35,561 nucleotides of DNA from a bacterium (GCA_002919195.1 PKEU01000091.1:1-35561); one strand, 5' to 3'. Shown: positions 1-8,082, numbered from the stretch's first letter. Notes: generated from the sequence alone by a model not told the origin. A program made the numbers and translations.

Positions 1-552
1 CTCTTCGTGGGTGGGGCTATCGTGAACGATCACGCTGCCGTCGGCCTGTTTTTGGCCTTCCTCGGCAAGCCGCAAGAGCAAAAGCCCAAGGCGCGTCCGG
101 ACCTTGGCGAAGGCCAGTTGCGCCACCTGCTCCTCGAGGGCGCTGATCCGCTGGCAAAAGAGTTGCAAAAGGGCCAGGGCGCCGTCGCCCGAAGATGCCA
201 GCTGGAGCAGCTCGGCCACGCCCAAGTGCACGATGACGGCGTCCTCGACCACCATCGCCCGCTCGTTGCGCTCGTGCTGGTGGCAGAGGCAAAACTGCCC
301 AAACAGTTCCCCGGGACCGAAGATCCCGGTCACGAGCTCTCTTCCTTCCGAGGAGAGGACGCTCGCGCGCACTCTACCTTCCCGGACTAGGTAAAGCCGG
401 TCAACGGGGTCGCCGTAATCGTAGAGGAGCGTGCCGGCCTCGTAAGCCGCCGGTGTACCGAACGCAGGCAAAAACTGGTGACCGGAGCGGATCACTTTCA
501 TTAAGGCGCTGCATTGGCTGTGCGTCGAAAACAAGATGCGCTGCTTCGACAA
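1..552 (-). CDS. Crp/Fnr-family transcriptional regulator, C-terminus cut by window edge
   Basis: The minus strand reads through an N-terminal cyclic-nucleotide-binding-type beta barrel (about residues 30-115, with YEAGTLLYDYGD and LYLVREGRVR) and a long dimerisation helix (RISALEEQVAQLAFAKVRTR). It ends at THEE, where the winged-helix DNA-binding domain of the family normally begins, so the 3' end lies outside the window. I chose a TTG start at 552 because GGAGGTGA sits five bases upstream. A GTG at 561 and an ATG at 501 are in frame but poorly placed. The phosphate-binding cassette is atypical: FGQ replaces the FGE expected of a cAMP binder, and it is followed by a Cys-x-Cys-His-x-His cluster (C88, C90, H91, H93). 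The ligand is therefore probably not cAMP and may be a metal, heme or redox signal; that part is inference. Confidence 0.85.
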   Translation of the reverse strand, partial: MSKQRILFSTHSQCSALMKVIRSGHQFLPAFGTPAAYEAGTLLYDYGDPVDRLYLVREGRVRASVLSSEGRELVTGIFGPGELFGQFCLCHQHERNERAMVVEDAVIVHLGVAELLQLASSGDGALALLQLFCQRISALEEQVAQLAFAKVRTRLGLLLLRLAEEGQKQADGSVIVHDSPTHEE

Positions 553-941
553 GGATGTCACCTCCGTGTTCCGGTTTGACGCAGCGTCCCACCGTATCCC
601 AGAGGTCTAGCGCTAAGCCCTCTTGTGATGACCGGATCGTCAGGCACGCAACGGGTATTTCCTAGCGCCAAGGACCTCCGCCTCACCATCTCCTTACGCA
701 GGGCGACAATACTTCCTTCGTTCCTCCAGCGGGATGCTCCAATGGTGACGGGTGGAACACCGAAAACGAGCGGCCGGGCCTCGAACCAGCCGCCGAGGCC
801 GCGCGCCTTAGCACTTACCGGGAACGTGTGGGGGCAGGCACGCAGGTCTTGGCGGACCTGTTGCGAAAATAAAGAGACAAAGTCCCAAAACAGCGTTAGA
901 ATTTCAATCGGGGGCGATCCGCTCTGAGAACGCCGCTTCCC
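553..941. other. 389-base divergent intergenic region with a long-range inverted repeat
   Basis: This gap lies between the Crp/Fnr-type gene (minus) and the GH26 gene (plus). I recognise no tRNA or known riboswitch. The clearest structure is a two-part inverted repeat: GAGGTC-TA-GCGCTA at 602-615 pairs with TAGCGC-CAAG-GACCTC at 663-678. Close to the GH26 start, at about 860-905, the DNA becomes AT-richer (TTGCGAAAATAAAG, then TTAGAATTTC), the most promoter-like part, although I cannot place a convincing -35/-10 pair. An open frame of 132 codons covers the minus strand (956-558) and its stop overlaps the ribosome binding site of the regulator. Its codons do not follow the GC-rich third-position pattern of the neighbours, so I do not call it a gene. 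Confidence 0.5.
602..678. other. candidate structured RNA hairpin (two-segment stem)
   Basis: Outer arms GAGGTC (602-607) and GACCTC (673-678) and inner arms GCGCTA (610-615) and TAGCGC (663-668) are exactly complementary, giving 12 pairs split by a small 2x4 internal loop. The apical part contains further short complementarity (CCC/GGG). On the minus strand this would lie in the leader of the Crp/Fnr-type gene. The structure is seen in the sequence; its strand and function are unknown. Confidence 0.35.
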
Positions 942-2405
942 ATGCTCACGCTGCAATTGGTCGCTGCGCTCGCGGCTTTTGTATTGCTCATCGGGTTCGC
1001 CGCGATGTTCAAAGTTTCCCGCGCGACTGCCGCGACCGCCTCCCCGGGCGATGCGCCCCCGGAGTGGATCTACGAAGCCGAAGAGGCCGAACTCACCGGA
1101 GTTTCAGTGGCCGCCAGCGCGCCGGGCTTTTCCGGCCAAGGCTACGTCACCGGCTTCGACCAAGAAGGCGACGCGCTCACCTTCCGAGTGGAAGTCCCGG
1201 CTGCCGGGTTGTATCATCTCGTGATCGGCTACCGTTCCGCATTCGGCGAAAAGCGCCTCAACCTGCAAGTGAACAGCAGAGCGCACGGGGAGGTCGTCTT
1301 GGCGGCCTCGGACGCCTTTACCGAGACGGCTCCGGTCAAGACACTTCTCCAGGAAGGGGCGAATACGATCACGATTCTCGCGGGATGGGGTTGGTACGAT
1401 GTGGACTACATCAAACTGTCACCAGCAGAGCCGCTGCCCGGCCGGATCGCCAACGAGCTGGTCAACCCGAATGCGACGCCCGAGGCCCGGGCTCTCATGA
1501 GCTACCTCGTCGACATGCACGGAAAAGCCATCCTATCCGGCCAGCAGGACTATAAAAACCTCCCGTGGCTGGCGGAAAACGTCGGCAAGCTCCCGGCGAT
1601 CGTCGGTTTCGACTTCATGGACGACTCGCCGTCTCGGGTTGAGCGTGGGACCCGTTCAAACGAGACCGAGCTGGCCATCCGTTGGCACCGCCAAGGGGGC
1701 ATCGTCACGTTCGTGTGGCACTGGAACGCTCCCAAGGGCTTGATCGACGAGCCGGGCGGCAAGGAGTGGTGGCGAGGCTTCTACACGGAGGCAACAACTT
1801 TTGACGTCGCCTACGCCATGAGCAACCCCGACTCTGAAGATTATCAGCTCATCTTGCGGGACATCGACGCCATCGCGGCCAAGCTCAAGCAGCTGCAAGA
1901 TGCAGGCGTTCCGGTCCTCTTCCGCCCGCTCCACGAAGCCGAAGGCGGCTGGTTTTGGTGGGGCGCCAAAGGTCCGGAACCCGCGAAAGCGCTGTGGCGC
2001 CTCCTCTTTGAGCGTCTTACGTACCATCACGGGCTGAACAACCTCATCTGGGTGTGGAACTCCATTTCCCCGGAATGGTACCCGGGCGACGACGTGGTCG
2101 ACATCGTAAGCTTCGACTCCTACCCTCCCCCGGGAGACTACGGCCCCCTGATCAGCCAGTACGAAAGCCTCGTCTCACTGGTGCAAGGCCGCAAGCTCGT
2201 GGCGCTGACCGAAAACGGCGCGATCCCCGACCCCGATCTCTTGCAAGCGTACGGGGCTTACTGGAGCTGGTTTTGCACGTGGACGGGCGAGTTTTTGACC
2301 GGCGGCAGCCACAACAGCCTTGAGCATCTTAGGAAGGTGTATCACAGCGACTACGTGATCACCCTCGACGAGCTGCCCCGGTGGGACTGGCTCCAAACAC
2401 GTTGA
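942..2405 (+). CDS. exported endo-beta-mannanase, CBM35-like module plus GH26
   Basis: The 487-residue protein starts with a hydrophobic export segment (about residues 4-25). A carbohydrate-binding module of the CBM6/35 type follows (about 40-160; YEAEEAEL, GYVTGFDQEGD, and a final WGWYDVDYIKL). The rest is a glycoside hydrolase family 26 barrel. GH26 hallmarks are GKAILSGQQD near 190, the catalytic acid/base in RPLHEAEGGWFWW (E332), and the nucleophile in LTENG (E424). GH26 enzymes mostly cleave beta-1,4-mannan or mixed-linkage glucan with retention; the RPLHE and WFWW signature favours mannanase. It would act outside the cytoplasm and feed oligosaccharides to sugar importers such as those further on. 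It ends 9 bases from the convergent SDR gene. No strong ribosome binding site precedes the ATG, so the start is the least certain part. Confidence 0.9.
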   Translation: MLTLQLVAALAAFVLLIGFAAMFKVSRATAATASPGDAPPEWIYEAEEAELTGVSVAASAPGFSGQGYVTGFDQEGDALTFRVEVPAAGLYHLVIGYRSAFGEKRLNLQVNSRAHGEVVLAASDAFTETAPVKTLLQEGANTITILAGWGWYDVDYIKLSPAEPLPGRIANELVNPNATPEARALMSYLVDMHGKAILSGQQDYKNLPWLAENVGKLPAIVGFDFMDDSPSRVERGTRSNETELAIRWHRQGGIVTFVWHWNAPKGLIDEPGGKEWWRGFYTEATTFDVAYAMSNPDSEDYQLILRDIDAIAAKLKQLQDAGVPVLFRPLHEAEGGWFWWGAKGPEPAKALWRLLFERLTYHHGLNNLIWVWNSISPEWYPGDDVVDIVSFDSYPPPGDYGPLISQYESLVSLVQGRKLVALTENGAIPDPDLLQAYGAYWSWFCTWTGEFLTGGSHNSLEHLRKVYHSDYVITLDELPRWDWLQTR

Positions 2406-2414
2406 TGCGAAACC

Positions 2415-3167
2415 TCAATACGTCGCCCGCCCGCCGCTGATGTCGTAACATGCGCCGGTGCTAAAGCTGCACTCGCGGGAGCAGAGCCAAGCGATCAGCG
2501 CCGCCACCTCTTCCGGCTCCCCGGGACGGCCCATCGGGATCCGCTGGAGCATGTACTCGAGGTGCTCTTTACTCACTTGCTCCAAGATGGGCGTGCGGAT
2601 CACCGCCGGCGCGACGCTGTTGATCAAAATGCCGTCTTTTGCCACCTCTTTCGCCACCGCCTTCGTCAGCCCGATCACCCCCGCTTTCGCTGCGGAGTAG
2701 GGGACGGCGTTGGGGTTTCCTTCTTTGCCGGCGATGGACGCGACGTTGACGATGCGGCCGTACCCCCGTTGTTTCATCAGGGGGATCACCGCCCGGCAGA
2801 AGTAAAACACGCCGTCGAGGTCGATGGCGATTACCCGGCGCCACTCGGCGTCGTCCAGCTCCCAGATGGGCTGCGAACGACCCGCCACGCCCGCGGCGTT
2901 AACCAGCACGTCGATGCGCCCCCGCCACGCCCAGGCGGCGTCGACGCAAGCCGCCACCGATCGGGAATCCGTTACATCGACGTATAGGAAGAGGGCTTCG
3001 TTTCCTCTGGCTTGGAGCGCGGCCGCCACCTCTTGGCCCTTTTCCCGGTCTATGTCAGCCACGACCACCCGGGCCCCTTCGTCCGCCAAGCGGAAAGCTA
3101 CAGCCTTACCGATCCCGCTGGCCCCTCCGGTGATGAGAGCCACTTCCCCGTCGGCAAAATAACCCAT
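2415..3167 (-). CDS. SDR-family NAD(P)-dependent oxidoreductase
   Basis: The 250-residue protein is a classical short-chain dehydrogenase with all family motifs: cofactor loop TGGASGIG (13-20), an acidic residue after strand 2 (D38 and D40, suggesting NAD+ preference), NAAG (90-93), catalytic S144, and the Y157-x3-K161 pair. The C-terminal GRPGEPEEVA and SFSTGACYDISGG segments are also typical. Classical SDRs of this length are soluble tetramers that oxidise or reduce hydroxyl or keto groups; the substrate cannot be read from the sequence. Between a polysaccharidase and other sugar genes, a sugar or sugar-acid dehydrogenase is more likely than FabG of fatty-acid synthesis, but that is inference. 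The ATG is preceded by GAGGGG at suitable spacing. It is transcribed divergently from the ECF module. Confidence 0.9.
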   Translation of the reverse strand: MGYFADGEVALITGGASGIGKAVAFRLADEGARVVVADIDREKGQEVAAALQARGNEALFLYVDVTDSRSVAACVDAAWAWRGRIDVLVNAAGVAGRSQPIWELDDAEWRRVIAIDLDGVFYFCRAVIPLMKQRGYGRIVNVASIAGKEGNPNAVPYSAAKAGVIGLTKAVAKEVAKDGILINSVAPAVIRTPILEQVSKEHLEYMLQRIPMGRPGEPEEVAALIAWLCSRECSFSTGACYDISGGRATY

Positions 3168-3358
3168 GCGATCCGCCCCTCTTTCTCAAGGCGCGTTGCC
3201 ACTTTTTTCGGACTCGGGTTCCCCGGGGGCGGGCCCTTCCCCTGCAACGTTTGGCGGGATCCTGTTTCCCCAACCGCTCTTTAGATCAGCCCAACGGAGG
3301 GGAAGGGCCAGGACACACGGAACTTGAGAGAAAACAGCGAGCCTATGGGAGGAACGCC
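3168..3358. other. 191-base divergent intergenic region
   Basis: This must hold promoters for the SDR gene (minus) and the ECF operon (plus). It is GC-rich with runs of G and C near 3215-3240. I could not identify a convincing -35/-10 pair, operator or riboswitch. In particular I see no recognisable FMN, TPP or cobalamin element that would reveal the ECF substrate. Confidence 0.4.
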
Positions 3359-4192
3359 TTGATCACTCTTGAGGACGTCAGCTTCCGATACCCTGGCGCT
3401 GAGACCGCCGCGGTCTCCCGCGTCTCCTTGACCATCGCCCAAGGTGAGCGCGTGAGTATTGTCGGCTCCTCCGGCTCGGGAAAGTCGACGCTCGGCCGCT
3501 TGCTGGCAGGACTCCTCCGGCCGACCAGCGGCAGGATCGTTTACAGCGAAACTTTGGCCCAAGGGAGCGGAGCGAGCGAGGATGGCGAACCCTCGGGTCG
3601 CCGTGTCGCGATCGTCTTTCAAAACCCCGAAACCCAGCTGGTGGGAGCAACGGTCGAGGAAGACGTGGCGCTGGGCCCGGAAAATTTGGGCCTTCCAAGC
3701 CACGAGATTCGCCGGAGGGTCGACTGGGCGTTGGAGATCATGGGGATCGCGCACCTTGCCCGGCGGCCGATCGAAAACCTATCAGGGGGCGAAAAACAGA
3801 GAGTCGCCGTCGCCGGCGCCTTGGCGATGCTCCCCCGCTGCCTGGTCCTCGATGAAGCCAGCGCGATGCTCCATCCGCAGGCAAGGCGCGAGCTGGAGGC
3901 CGCCATCGCCCGGGTCCTCGCCGACGGCGTCGCCGTCGTCCAGATCACACACGACATGGACGAAGCCGCCCGGGCCGATCGCCTTGTGCTGCTGGAGCAA
4001 GGCGAGATCGTTGCCCAAGGCCCTCCCGGGGCTGTCCTCAGCGACCTTGCTCTCCTCTCCCGCACGGGCCTTGAGCCTCCCGAACCCTTGCAACTCGCCG
4101 TGGAACTCCGCGAACGGGGGATCGAGCTTGCAGGGCCCCTTTTCGACGTCTCTCAGCTGGCCGATGCGATTTGTAAGGCGGTGGCGCGGTGA
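3359..4192 (+). CDS. ecfA1: ECF transporter ATPase subunit (EcfA1-like)
   Basis: ABC ATPase of 277 residues. Walker A is GSSGSGKS (36-43), the Q-loop is FQNPETQ (Q88), the ABC signature is LSGGE (141-145), Walker B is CLVLDE (161-166), and the switch histidine lies in THDMDEA. The FQNPETQLVGATVEEDVA stretch is characteristic of energy-coupling-factor ATPases rather than importers with solute-binding proteins. I chose TTG at 3359 because GGGAGGA lies just upstream; an in-frame start at 3251 would add about 36 residues with no homology feel. The gene overlaps the next by four bases (GTGA), indicating translational coupling. With EcfA2 and EcfT it forms the energising half of a vitamin or cofactor transporter; no separate S component is encoded beside it. 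Confidence 0.93.
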   Translation: MITLEDVSFRYPGAETAAVSRVSLTIAQGERVSIVGSSGSGKSTLGRLLAGLLRPTSGRIVYSETLAQGSGASEDGEPSGRRVAIVFQNPETQLVGATVEEDVALGPENLGLPSHEIRRRVDWALEIMGIAHLARRPIENLSGGEKQRVAVAGALAMLPRCLVLDEASAMLHPQARRELEAAIARVLADGVAVVQITHDMDEAARADRLVLLEQGEIVAQGPPGAVLSDLALLSRTGLEPPEPLQLAVELRERGIELAGPLFDVSQLADAICKAVAR

Positions 4193-5061
4193 GCATCGAA
4201 GTGCGTGAGCTCTCTTTCGGTTACGACCCTGCCACACCGGTGCTTCACTCGCTCTCTTTCGCCGTCCAAGCCGGCGAGATGTGCGCTTTGGTCGGCCCCA
4301 GCGGGAGCGGCAAGAGCACCCTTTTGGAGGTAATCGCCGGGTTCCATCGCCCAAGCCGCGGCAGCGTCCGCATCTTTGGCGTCGACCCGGCTGCCAGAGG
4401 GCAGCTCCCCCGCGCCCAGACCATCGTCGCCCTCGTCCTCCAAAACCCCGAACGGCAGTTTTTCAACGAAACCGTGGGCGATGAGGTGGCCTACGCCTTG
4501 CGCCGCCGGAACGTTCCGGCCGCCGAAGTGGAAAAGAGGGTCCACGAGGCGCTAAATGCCGTGGGATGCCCTCCCAGCCGTTACCTCCGACGCTCTCCCT
4601 TTCACCTGTCGGGAGGCGAACAACGGGCTGTCGCCCTGGCGGTGGCGCTGGCCCTTTCGCCCCGGGCCTTGCTCTTGGACGAGCCTACCGCGGGCTTGGA
4701 CCCCGCGACCGGCCGCCGCCTCCTCGATCATCTGGACGCGTGGCGGCGCGCCCACGAGGCGCCGGTGATCCTCGTCTCCCACGACATGGCTCACGTGAGC
4801 CGCAGGGCCGATCGCGTCCTGGCCTTAAAGGACGGTCACGCCGCATTTTTCGGCGAGCCCGGGGAGTTTTTCACACAAGTAGAGCTCCTTGAGCGTTTGG
4901 GACTCGAAGAGCCTCCCGTTCCCCGCCTCCTCCGCACCCTGCGGGAGCGGGGGCTTGAGACCCCTTATCCTCTTTTCGAGGTCCACGAGGCGGCGGCGAG
5001 CCTCGCGCACCTTGTGCGGACGAGCCGGGAAAGCCCGGGGAGAAAGGAAGAGAACCGGTGA
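4189..5061 (+). CDS. ecfA2: ECF transporter ATPase subunit (EcfA2-like)
   Basis: Second ABC ATPase, 290 residues. Walker A is GPSGSGKS (36-43), the Q-loop is LQNPERQFF (Q85), the signature is LSGGE (140-144), Walker B is LLLDEP (161-166) followed by TAGLDP, and the H-loop is in SHDMAHV. LQNPERQFFNETVGDEVAY is an ECF-specific Q-loop sequence. It pairs with the preceding ATPase as the asymmetric EcfA1/A2 dimer that docks on EcfT. The GTG start overlaps the stop of the upstream gene, and its own TGA overlaps the GTG of ecfT. A basic C-terminal tail (about 275-290) is longer than usual. The assignment is firm; the substrate is not. Confidence 0.93.
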   Translation: MSIEVRELSFGYDPATPVLHSLSFAVQAGEMCALVGPSGSGKSTLLEVIAGFHRPSRGSVRIFGVDPAARGQLPRAQTIVALVLQNPERQFFNETVGDEVAYALRRRNVPAAEVEKRVHEALNAVGCPPSRYLRRSPFHLSGGEQRAVALAVALALSPRALLLDEPTAGLDPATGRRLLDHLDAWRRAHEAPVILVSHDMAHVSRRADRVLALKDGHAAFFGEPGEFFTQVELLERLGLEEPPVPRLLRTLRERGLETPYPLFEVHEAAASLAHLVRTSRESPGRKEENR

Positions 5062-5891
5062 GCGAAGGATCCGCAAGAGACGTGCCAGTCAACGGCGCGC
5101 GTCGCCGTGGGGCGGGGGGCTCGCGAGGGTACCTGCACGGGGACGGGATCTTTCACCGCCTCGATCCACGGGTGAAAGTGACGGCGGCGATCGTGCTGCT
5201 CGTCGCCATATTGGGCATCGATACGTGGGCGGGCTACGCGGCCATGGCGGGAGTGCTTGTTTTTGCGGCGGCGCTGGGGAAAATCCCGGGCATGCGCCTC
5301 GTTAAAGCCGTGCAAGGCGTCAGCTTTCTCTTGCTCTTTACGGTGGTGATCAACGGGTTTTTCACGCCCGGCGCAAGCCTCTTTCACCTGGGTCCGGTGG
5401 CCTTGACGTATCAGGGGCTGATGCGGGGACTCGCGCTCGGCTGCCGCTTGGCTCTGGTCGTGGGCGCGATGACCTTGCTCGCCGCGACCACCAAACCCCT
5501 CGATCTAGCCCACGGATTGGGTTGGCTCTTTGGACCCCTTCGTCGCTTCGGCCTTCCCGTGGCGGAGCTCGCCATGGTGACCAGCATCGCGCTCCGCTTT
5601 GTCACGGTTTTGGGCGAAGAGGCCAAACGCATCCGCATCGCCCAGAAAGCCCGGGGCATCGAGATCGGCGACCGCCCGCTCAGCCGGGCCACCTCGCTCG
5701 CGTCGATCGTCGTGCCCCTCTTTGCCGGGGCGCTGAGGCACGCGGACGAGCTGGGCATGGCCTTGGAAGCCAGGGGATACCGCCCCGGCGCCCGGCGGGG
5801 CCGCCTCTATCCGTTGAGCGTCGGCCTGGCCGATCTGCTATGTCTTGTCGCGGCAGTTGCTATCGCGGTGGTCTCTTGGGGTTGGCTCTAA
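5058..5891 (+). CDS. ecfT: ECF transporter transmembrane subunit EcfT
   Basis: Membrane protein of 277 residues with several hydrophobic helices (about 42-58, 61-74, 86-103, 125-143, 170-184, 251-276). The two Ala-Arg-Gly motifs that contact the ATPases are present: KARGIEIG (ARG 198-200) and EARGYRPG (ARG 238-240). The N-terminus has HRLDPRVKV, typical of EcfT (CbiQ family). It scaffolds the ATPases and a substrate-binding S component. The GTG start overlaps ecfA2 by four bases. The stop lies only 18 bases from that of the convergent Gx/NusG-II fusion gene, whose first domain belongs to a membrane fold related to S components and may be a partner (inference). Confidence 0.93.
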   Translation: MSEGSARDVPVNGARRRGAGGSRGYLHGDGIFHRLDPRVKVTAAIVLLVAILGIDTWAGYAAMAGVLVFAAALGKIPGMRLVKAVQGVSFLLLFTVVINGFFTPGASLFHLGPVALTYQGLMRGLALGCRLALVVGAMTLLAATTKPLDLAHGLGWLFGPLRRFGLPVAELAMVTSIALRFVTVLGEEAKRIRIAQKARGIEIGDRPLSRATSLASIVVPLFAGALRHADELGMALEARGYRPGARRGRLYPLSVGLADLLCLVAAVAIAVVSWGWL

Positions 5892-5909
5892 AGCTGCTGG
5901 GAGCGCGAC

Positions 5910-6938
5910 TTAATAGACCAAGGCGTCGTACTCCAACTCAGGCGGCGCGCCGCCGACGACGGTGATGAGCACCTGGGCGGGCACGCAGACGATCGCTTCC
6001 CGGGTATGCTCGATCCAGCCAGTGCCGACGCAGATCTGATCCGGACACGTCGACTCGATGACCCGCACCCGGCCGTGCTCGACCTCGAGAATCAGCCGTT
6101 CGCCGCCCACCGCGACCTCGTGGCGCCCCGGCTGATCCAAGGGCAAGAGGGTGTAGACCTCGCCGCCCACGGTCACTTTGGCCTGGGGATGCGCGACCGC
6201 CGCCGGCTGCCAGCTAAACGCCAAGGCGATGACGAGGCCCATGGCGGCGAGCGCGGCTGCGGTCACCCACGCGGCCCTGCGATGACCTTGGGCTTGTTCC
6301 AACCAGCGAAGCTTTGCCAGGGCTTTTTCAGGCGCGCCCACCGCGATTTTCCCGGCCAAGGAGAGGAGCTTGGTGGCGGTCACGCCGACGAGAGCGCCGC
6401 TGGGCACCGCAAACCACAAAAGGTATGGGAGATAGTAAAACACCTGGGGCTGCCCGAGCAGGGCCCAAGCCACCATGAGCTGGCCGATGTTGTGGGCCGT
6501 GGCCCCTGCCAGGCTTATCGCCACGGGCCCCAGCAACTTCCCTCCCACCTGGAGGAAAAGGGCCATCACCGCCACGCTCAGCACTCCGCCCGCCAAACCA
6601 AAGGCAAAGGCCGGCGTAAAGAGCGTGCCCGTAACCAGAGAACCCACCAGCTGCCGCATCACGGCGAGGAGGAGCGCTTCGCGAAACCCCCAAACGTAGA
6701 GCGCGAAGAGCGAAACCAGGTTGGCAAGCCCGATCTTGGCGCCAGGAATGGGAAGCGAGGGCAGTTGGGCCTCAAAGATATGAAGGGTAGTCGCAAGGGC
6801 CAGGAGCATCCCAAGGCGGGCGATGTCCCTCGCGCCCCAGAGGGAGTCCTTCGCCTGCTCCCAGGCGTCTTGGGCCCAGAGCGCCTCTTGGAGCTGGCCT
6901 TGTATCATTGCTATCCGGCCGGTTTCGGCGCCGTTCAT
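5910..6938 (-). CDS. fusion of Gx-transporter (heptaprenyl diphosphate synthase component I-like) and NusG domain II
   Basis: The protein has two parts. Residues about 40-215 (from the ATG at 6938) form a multi-helix membrane domain of the Gx transporter/Hpre_diP_synt_I type (IPGAKIGLANLVSLFALYVWG, RQLVGSLVTGTLF, GATAHNIGQLMVAW). One more transmembrane helix (about 228-248) leads to an extracytoplasmic NusG domain II (about 255-342) with the characteristic cysteines in CPDQICVGTGWI and IVCVPAQVLI. The two families are normally separate neighbouring genes; I recall them as EetB and EetA of the Listeria electron-transfer locus. As last gene of the rnf operon, downstream of apbE, it probably carries electrons or flavins across the membrane (inference). 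A TTG at 7022 would overlap apbE but has a poor ribosome site, so I chose the ATG. Confidence 0.85.
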   Translation of the reverse strand: MNGAETGRIAMIQGQLQEALWAQDAWEQAKDSLWGARDIARLGMLLALATTLHIFEAQLPSLPIPGAKIGLANLVSLFALYVWGFREALLLAVMRQLVGSLVTGTLFTPAFAFGLAGGVLSVAVMALFLQVGGKLLGPVAISLAGATAHNIGQLMVAWALLGQPQVFYYLPYLLWFAVPSGALVGVTATKLLSLAGKIAVGAPEKALAKLRWLEQAQGHRRAAWVTAAALAAMGLVIALAFSWQPAAVAHPQAKVTVGGEVYTLLPLDQPGRHEVAVGGERLILEVEHGRVRVIESTCPDQICVGTGWIEHTREAIVCVPAQVLITVVGGAPPELEYDALVY

Positions 6939-6999
6939 CTCATCCCACGCCCCTTGCTCGCCCCGTAGCGAGCGACACCCCTTAAAGCGCTCTTGCCGC

Positions 7000-8082
7000 T
7001 CATTCGGCGGGCAACCGCTCAAACCTGTCGACGAGCCCGCTGGTCACGTACACCTTGAGCTCATCGTCGATAAAGACCCCGTCGACGCCGGGCAGCGACT
7101 CAAGGAGCGCCATCCCCTTTTCGACTCCGAGGACAAACGCCGCCGTCGACAGCGCGTCGGCCCAGACGCCGCTGGGGGCCACCACAGTGACGCTGGCCAG
7201 TTCTTGGGCGGGCCAACCCGTCCTGGGGTCGACGATGTGGGAGTAGCGGACTCCCTCGTACTCAAAGTAGCGTTCGTAGTCGCCCGACGTGGCCACCGCC
7301 GCGTCGCTGACACGCAAGATGCCAAAGATCTTGCCCTGGGCCCTCGGGTGCCGGATCCCCAGCCGCCAGGGCGTCCCGTCGGGCCGGGTGCCCAGGGCGT
7401 ACACGTCGCCTCCCAGGTCGATCAGGGCCCGCAAGACGCCTTCTTGGCGCAGCAGGGCCGCGGCGCGATCGGCCCCGTACCCTTTGGCGACAGCGCCGAG
7501 GTCGACGGCTTGTCCTGCGACCGTGAGGCGCACCCGTCCACTTTCCCGGTCAATCTCGATGCCGCGGTAATCGACTCGCTTGAGGACCTCCTCAAGCTCC
7601 CGGGGATCCGGCGGCGCGACCCCGGCCATCGGGGTAGGCGATGACCCTTCCCGGGCTTCCTCGACTTCGATAAAGCCCCAAAGATCGACGACCGGCGCGA
7701 CGGTGGGATCAAAAGCGCCGCCCGAGAGCTCCGCGAGCTTGAGCGCCTCCTGCAGGAGCTCCAGCACCTCGGGCGTCACTTCGACCCAATCTCCGCCTGC
7801 AGCGTTGAGAGCGGAGATATCACCGTAGGGGCGGAAACGGTCAAAGAGCGGCGTCAGCCGGTCCAGCTCGGCCATGACCTTGGCCACTGCCTCCTCGGCC
7901 CGGTCTCCTTCCGCCGTGACGCGCACGACGGTTCCCATGGAAAACCCCAGGCTTTCCGCCCGGCTCGAGGCGCCTACCGCCGCCTCGGGCGGCTGGCGCA
8001 GCAACGTCCATCCCGCCGCGATGATCAATGAAGCGACGGCAACCACCGCCGCCCAGCGTCCAAAACGCCGCCCTTCTTGCAT
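7000..8082 (-). CDS. apbE: FAD:protein FMN transferase ApbE, membrane anchored
   Basis: The 360-residue protein has an N-terminal helix (about 11-24) that anchors it or directs export, then a full ApbE domain: SMGT (48-51), SGGAFDPTV (120-128), DLGAVAKGYGAD (194-205), HIVDPRTGWP with metal-binding D285, and ADALSTAAFVLG (D309). ApbE uses FAD and Mg2+ to attach FMN to a Thr or Ser in proteins on the outer face of the membrane. Its evident clients are encoded in the same operon: RnfG, RnfD and the double FMN-binding protein. I chose the ATG at 8082 because AGGAGG lies at good spacing upstream; the open frame extends a further 24 codons without support. Confidence 0.95.
   Translation of the reverse strand: MQEGRRFGRWAAVVAVASLIIAAGWTLLRQPPEAAVGASSRAESLGFSMGTVVRVTAEGDRAEEAVAKVMAELDRLTPLFDRFRPYGDISALNAAGGDWVEVTPEVLELLQEALKLAELSGGAFDPTVAPVVDLWGFIEVEEAREGSSPTPMAGVAPPDPRELEEVLKRVDYRGIEIDRESGRVRLTVAGQAVDLGAVAKGYGADRAAALLRQEGVLRALIDLGGDVYALGTRPDGTPWRLGIRHPRAQGKIFGILRVSDAAVATSGDYERYFEYEGVRYSHIVDPRTGWPAQELASVTVVAPSGVWADALSTAAFVLGVEKGMALLESLPGVDGVFIDDELKVYVTSGLVDRFERLPAE

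Noticed and set aside
601-635. Resemblance to a preQ1-I riboswitch (AGAGGTCTAGC...CCCTCT)
   Set aside because: The stem looks right, but the A-rich tail needed for the pseudoknot (AAAAAACUAA type) is absent, and the neighbouring genes are not queuosine genes.
558-956. 132-codon open frame on the minus strand ending on the ribosome site of the Crp/Fnr-type gene
   Set aside because: Its codons lack the GC-rich third position of neighbours, it has no recognisable domain, and it overlaps the start of the GH26 gene; more likely leader or non-coding DNA.
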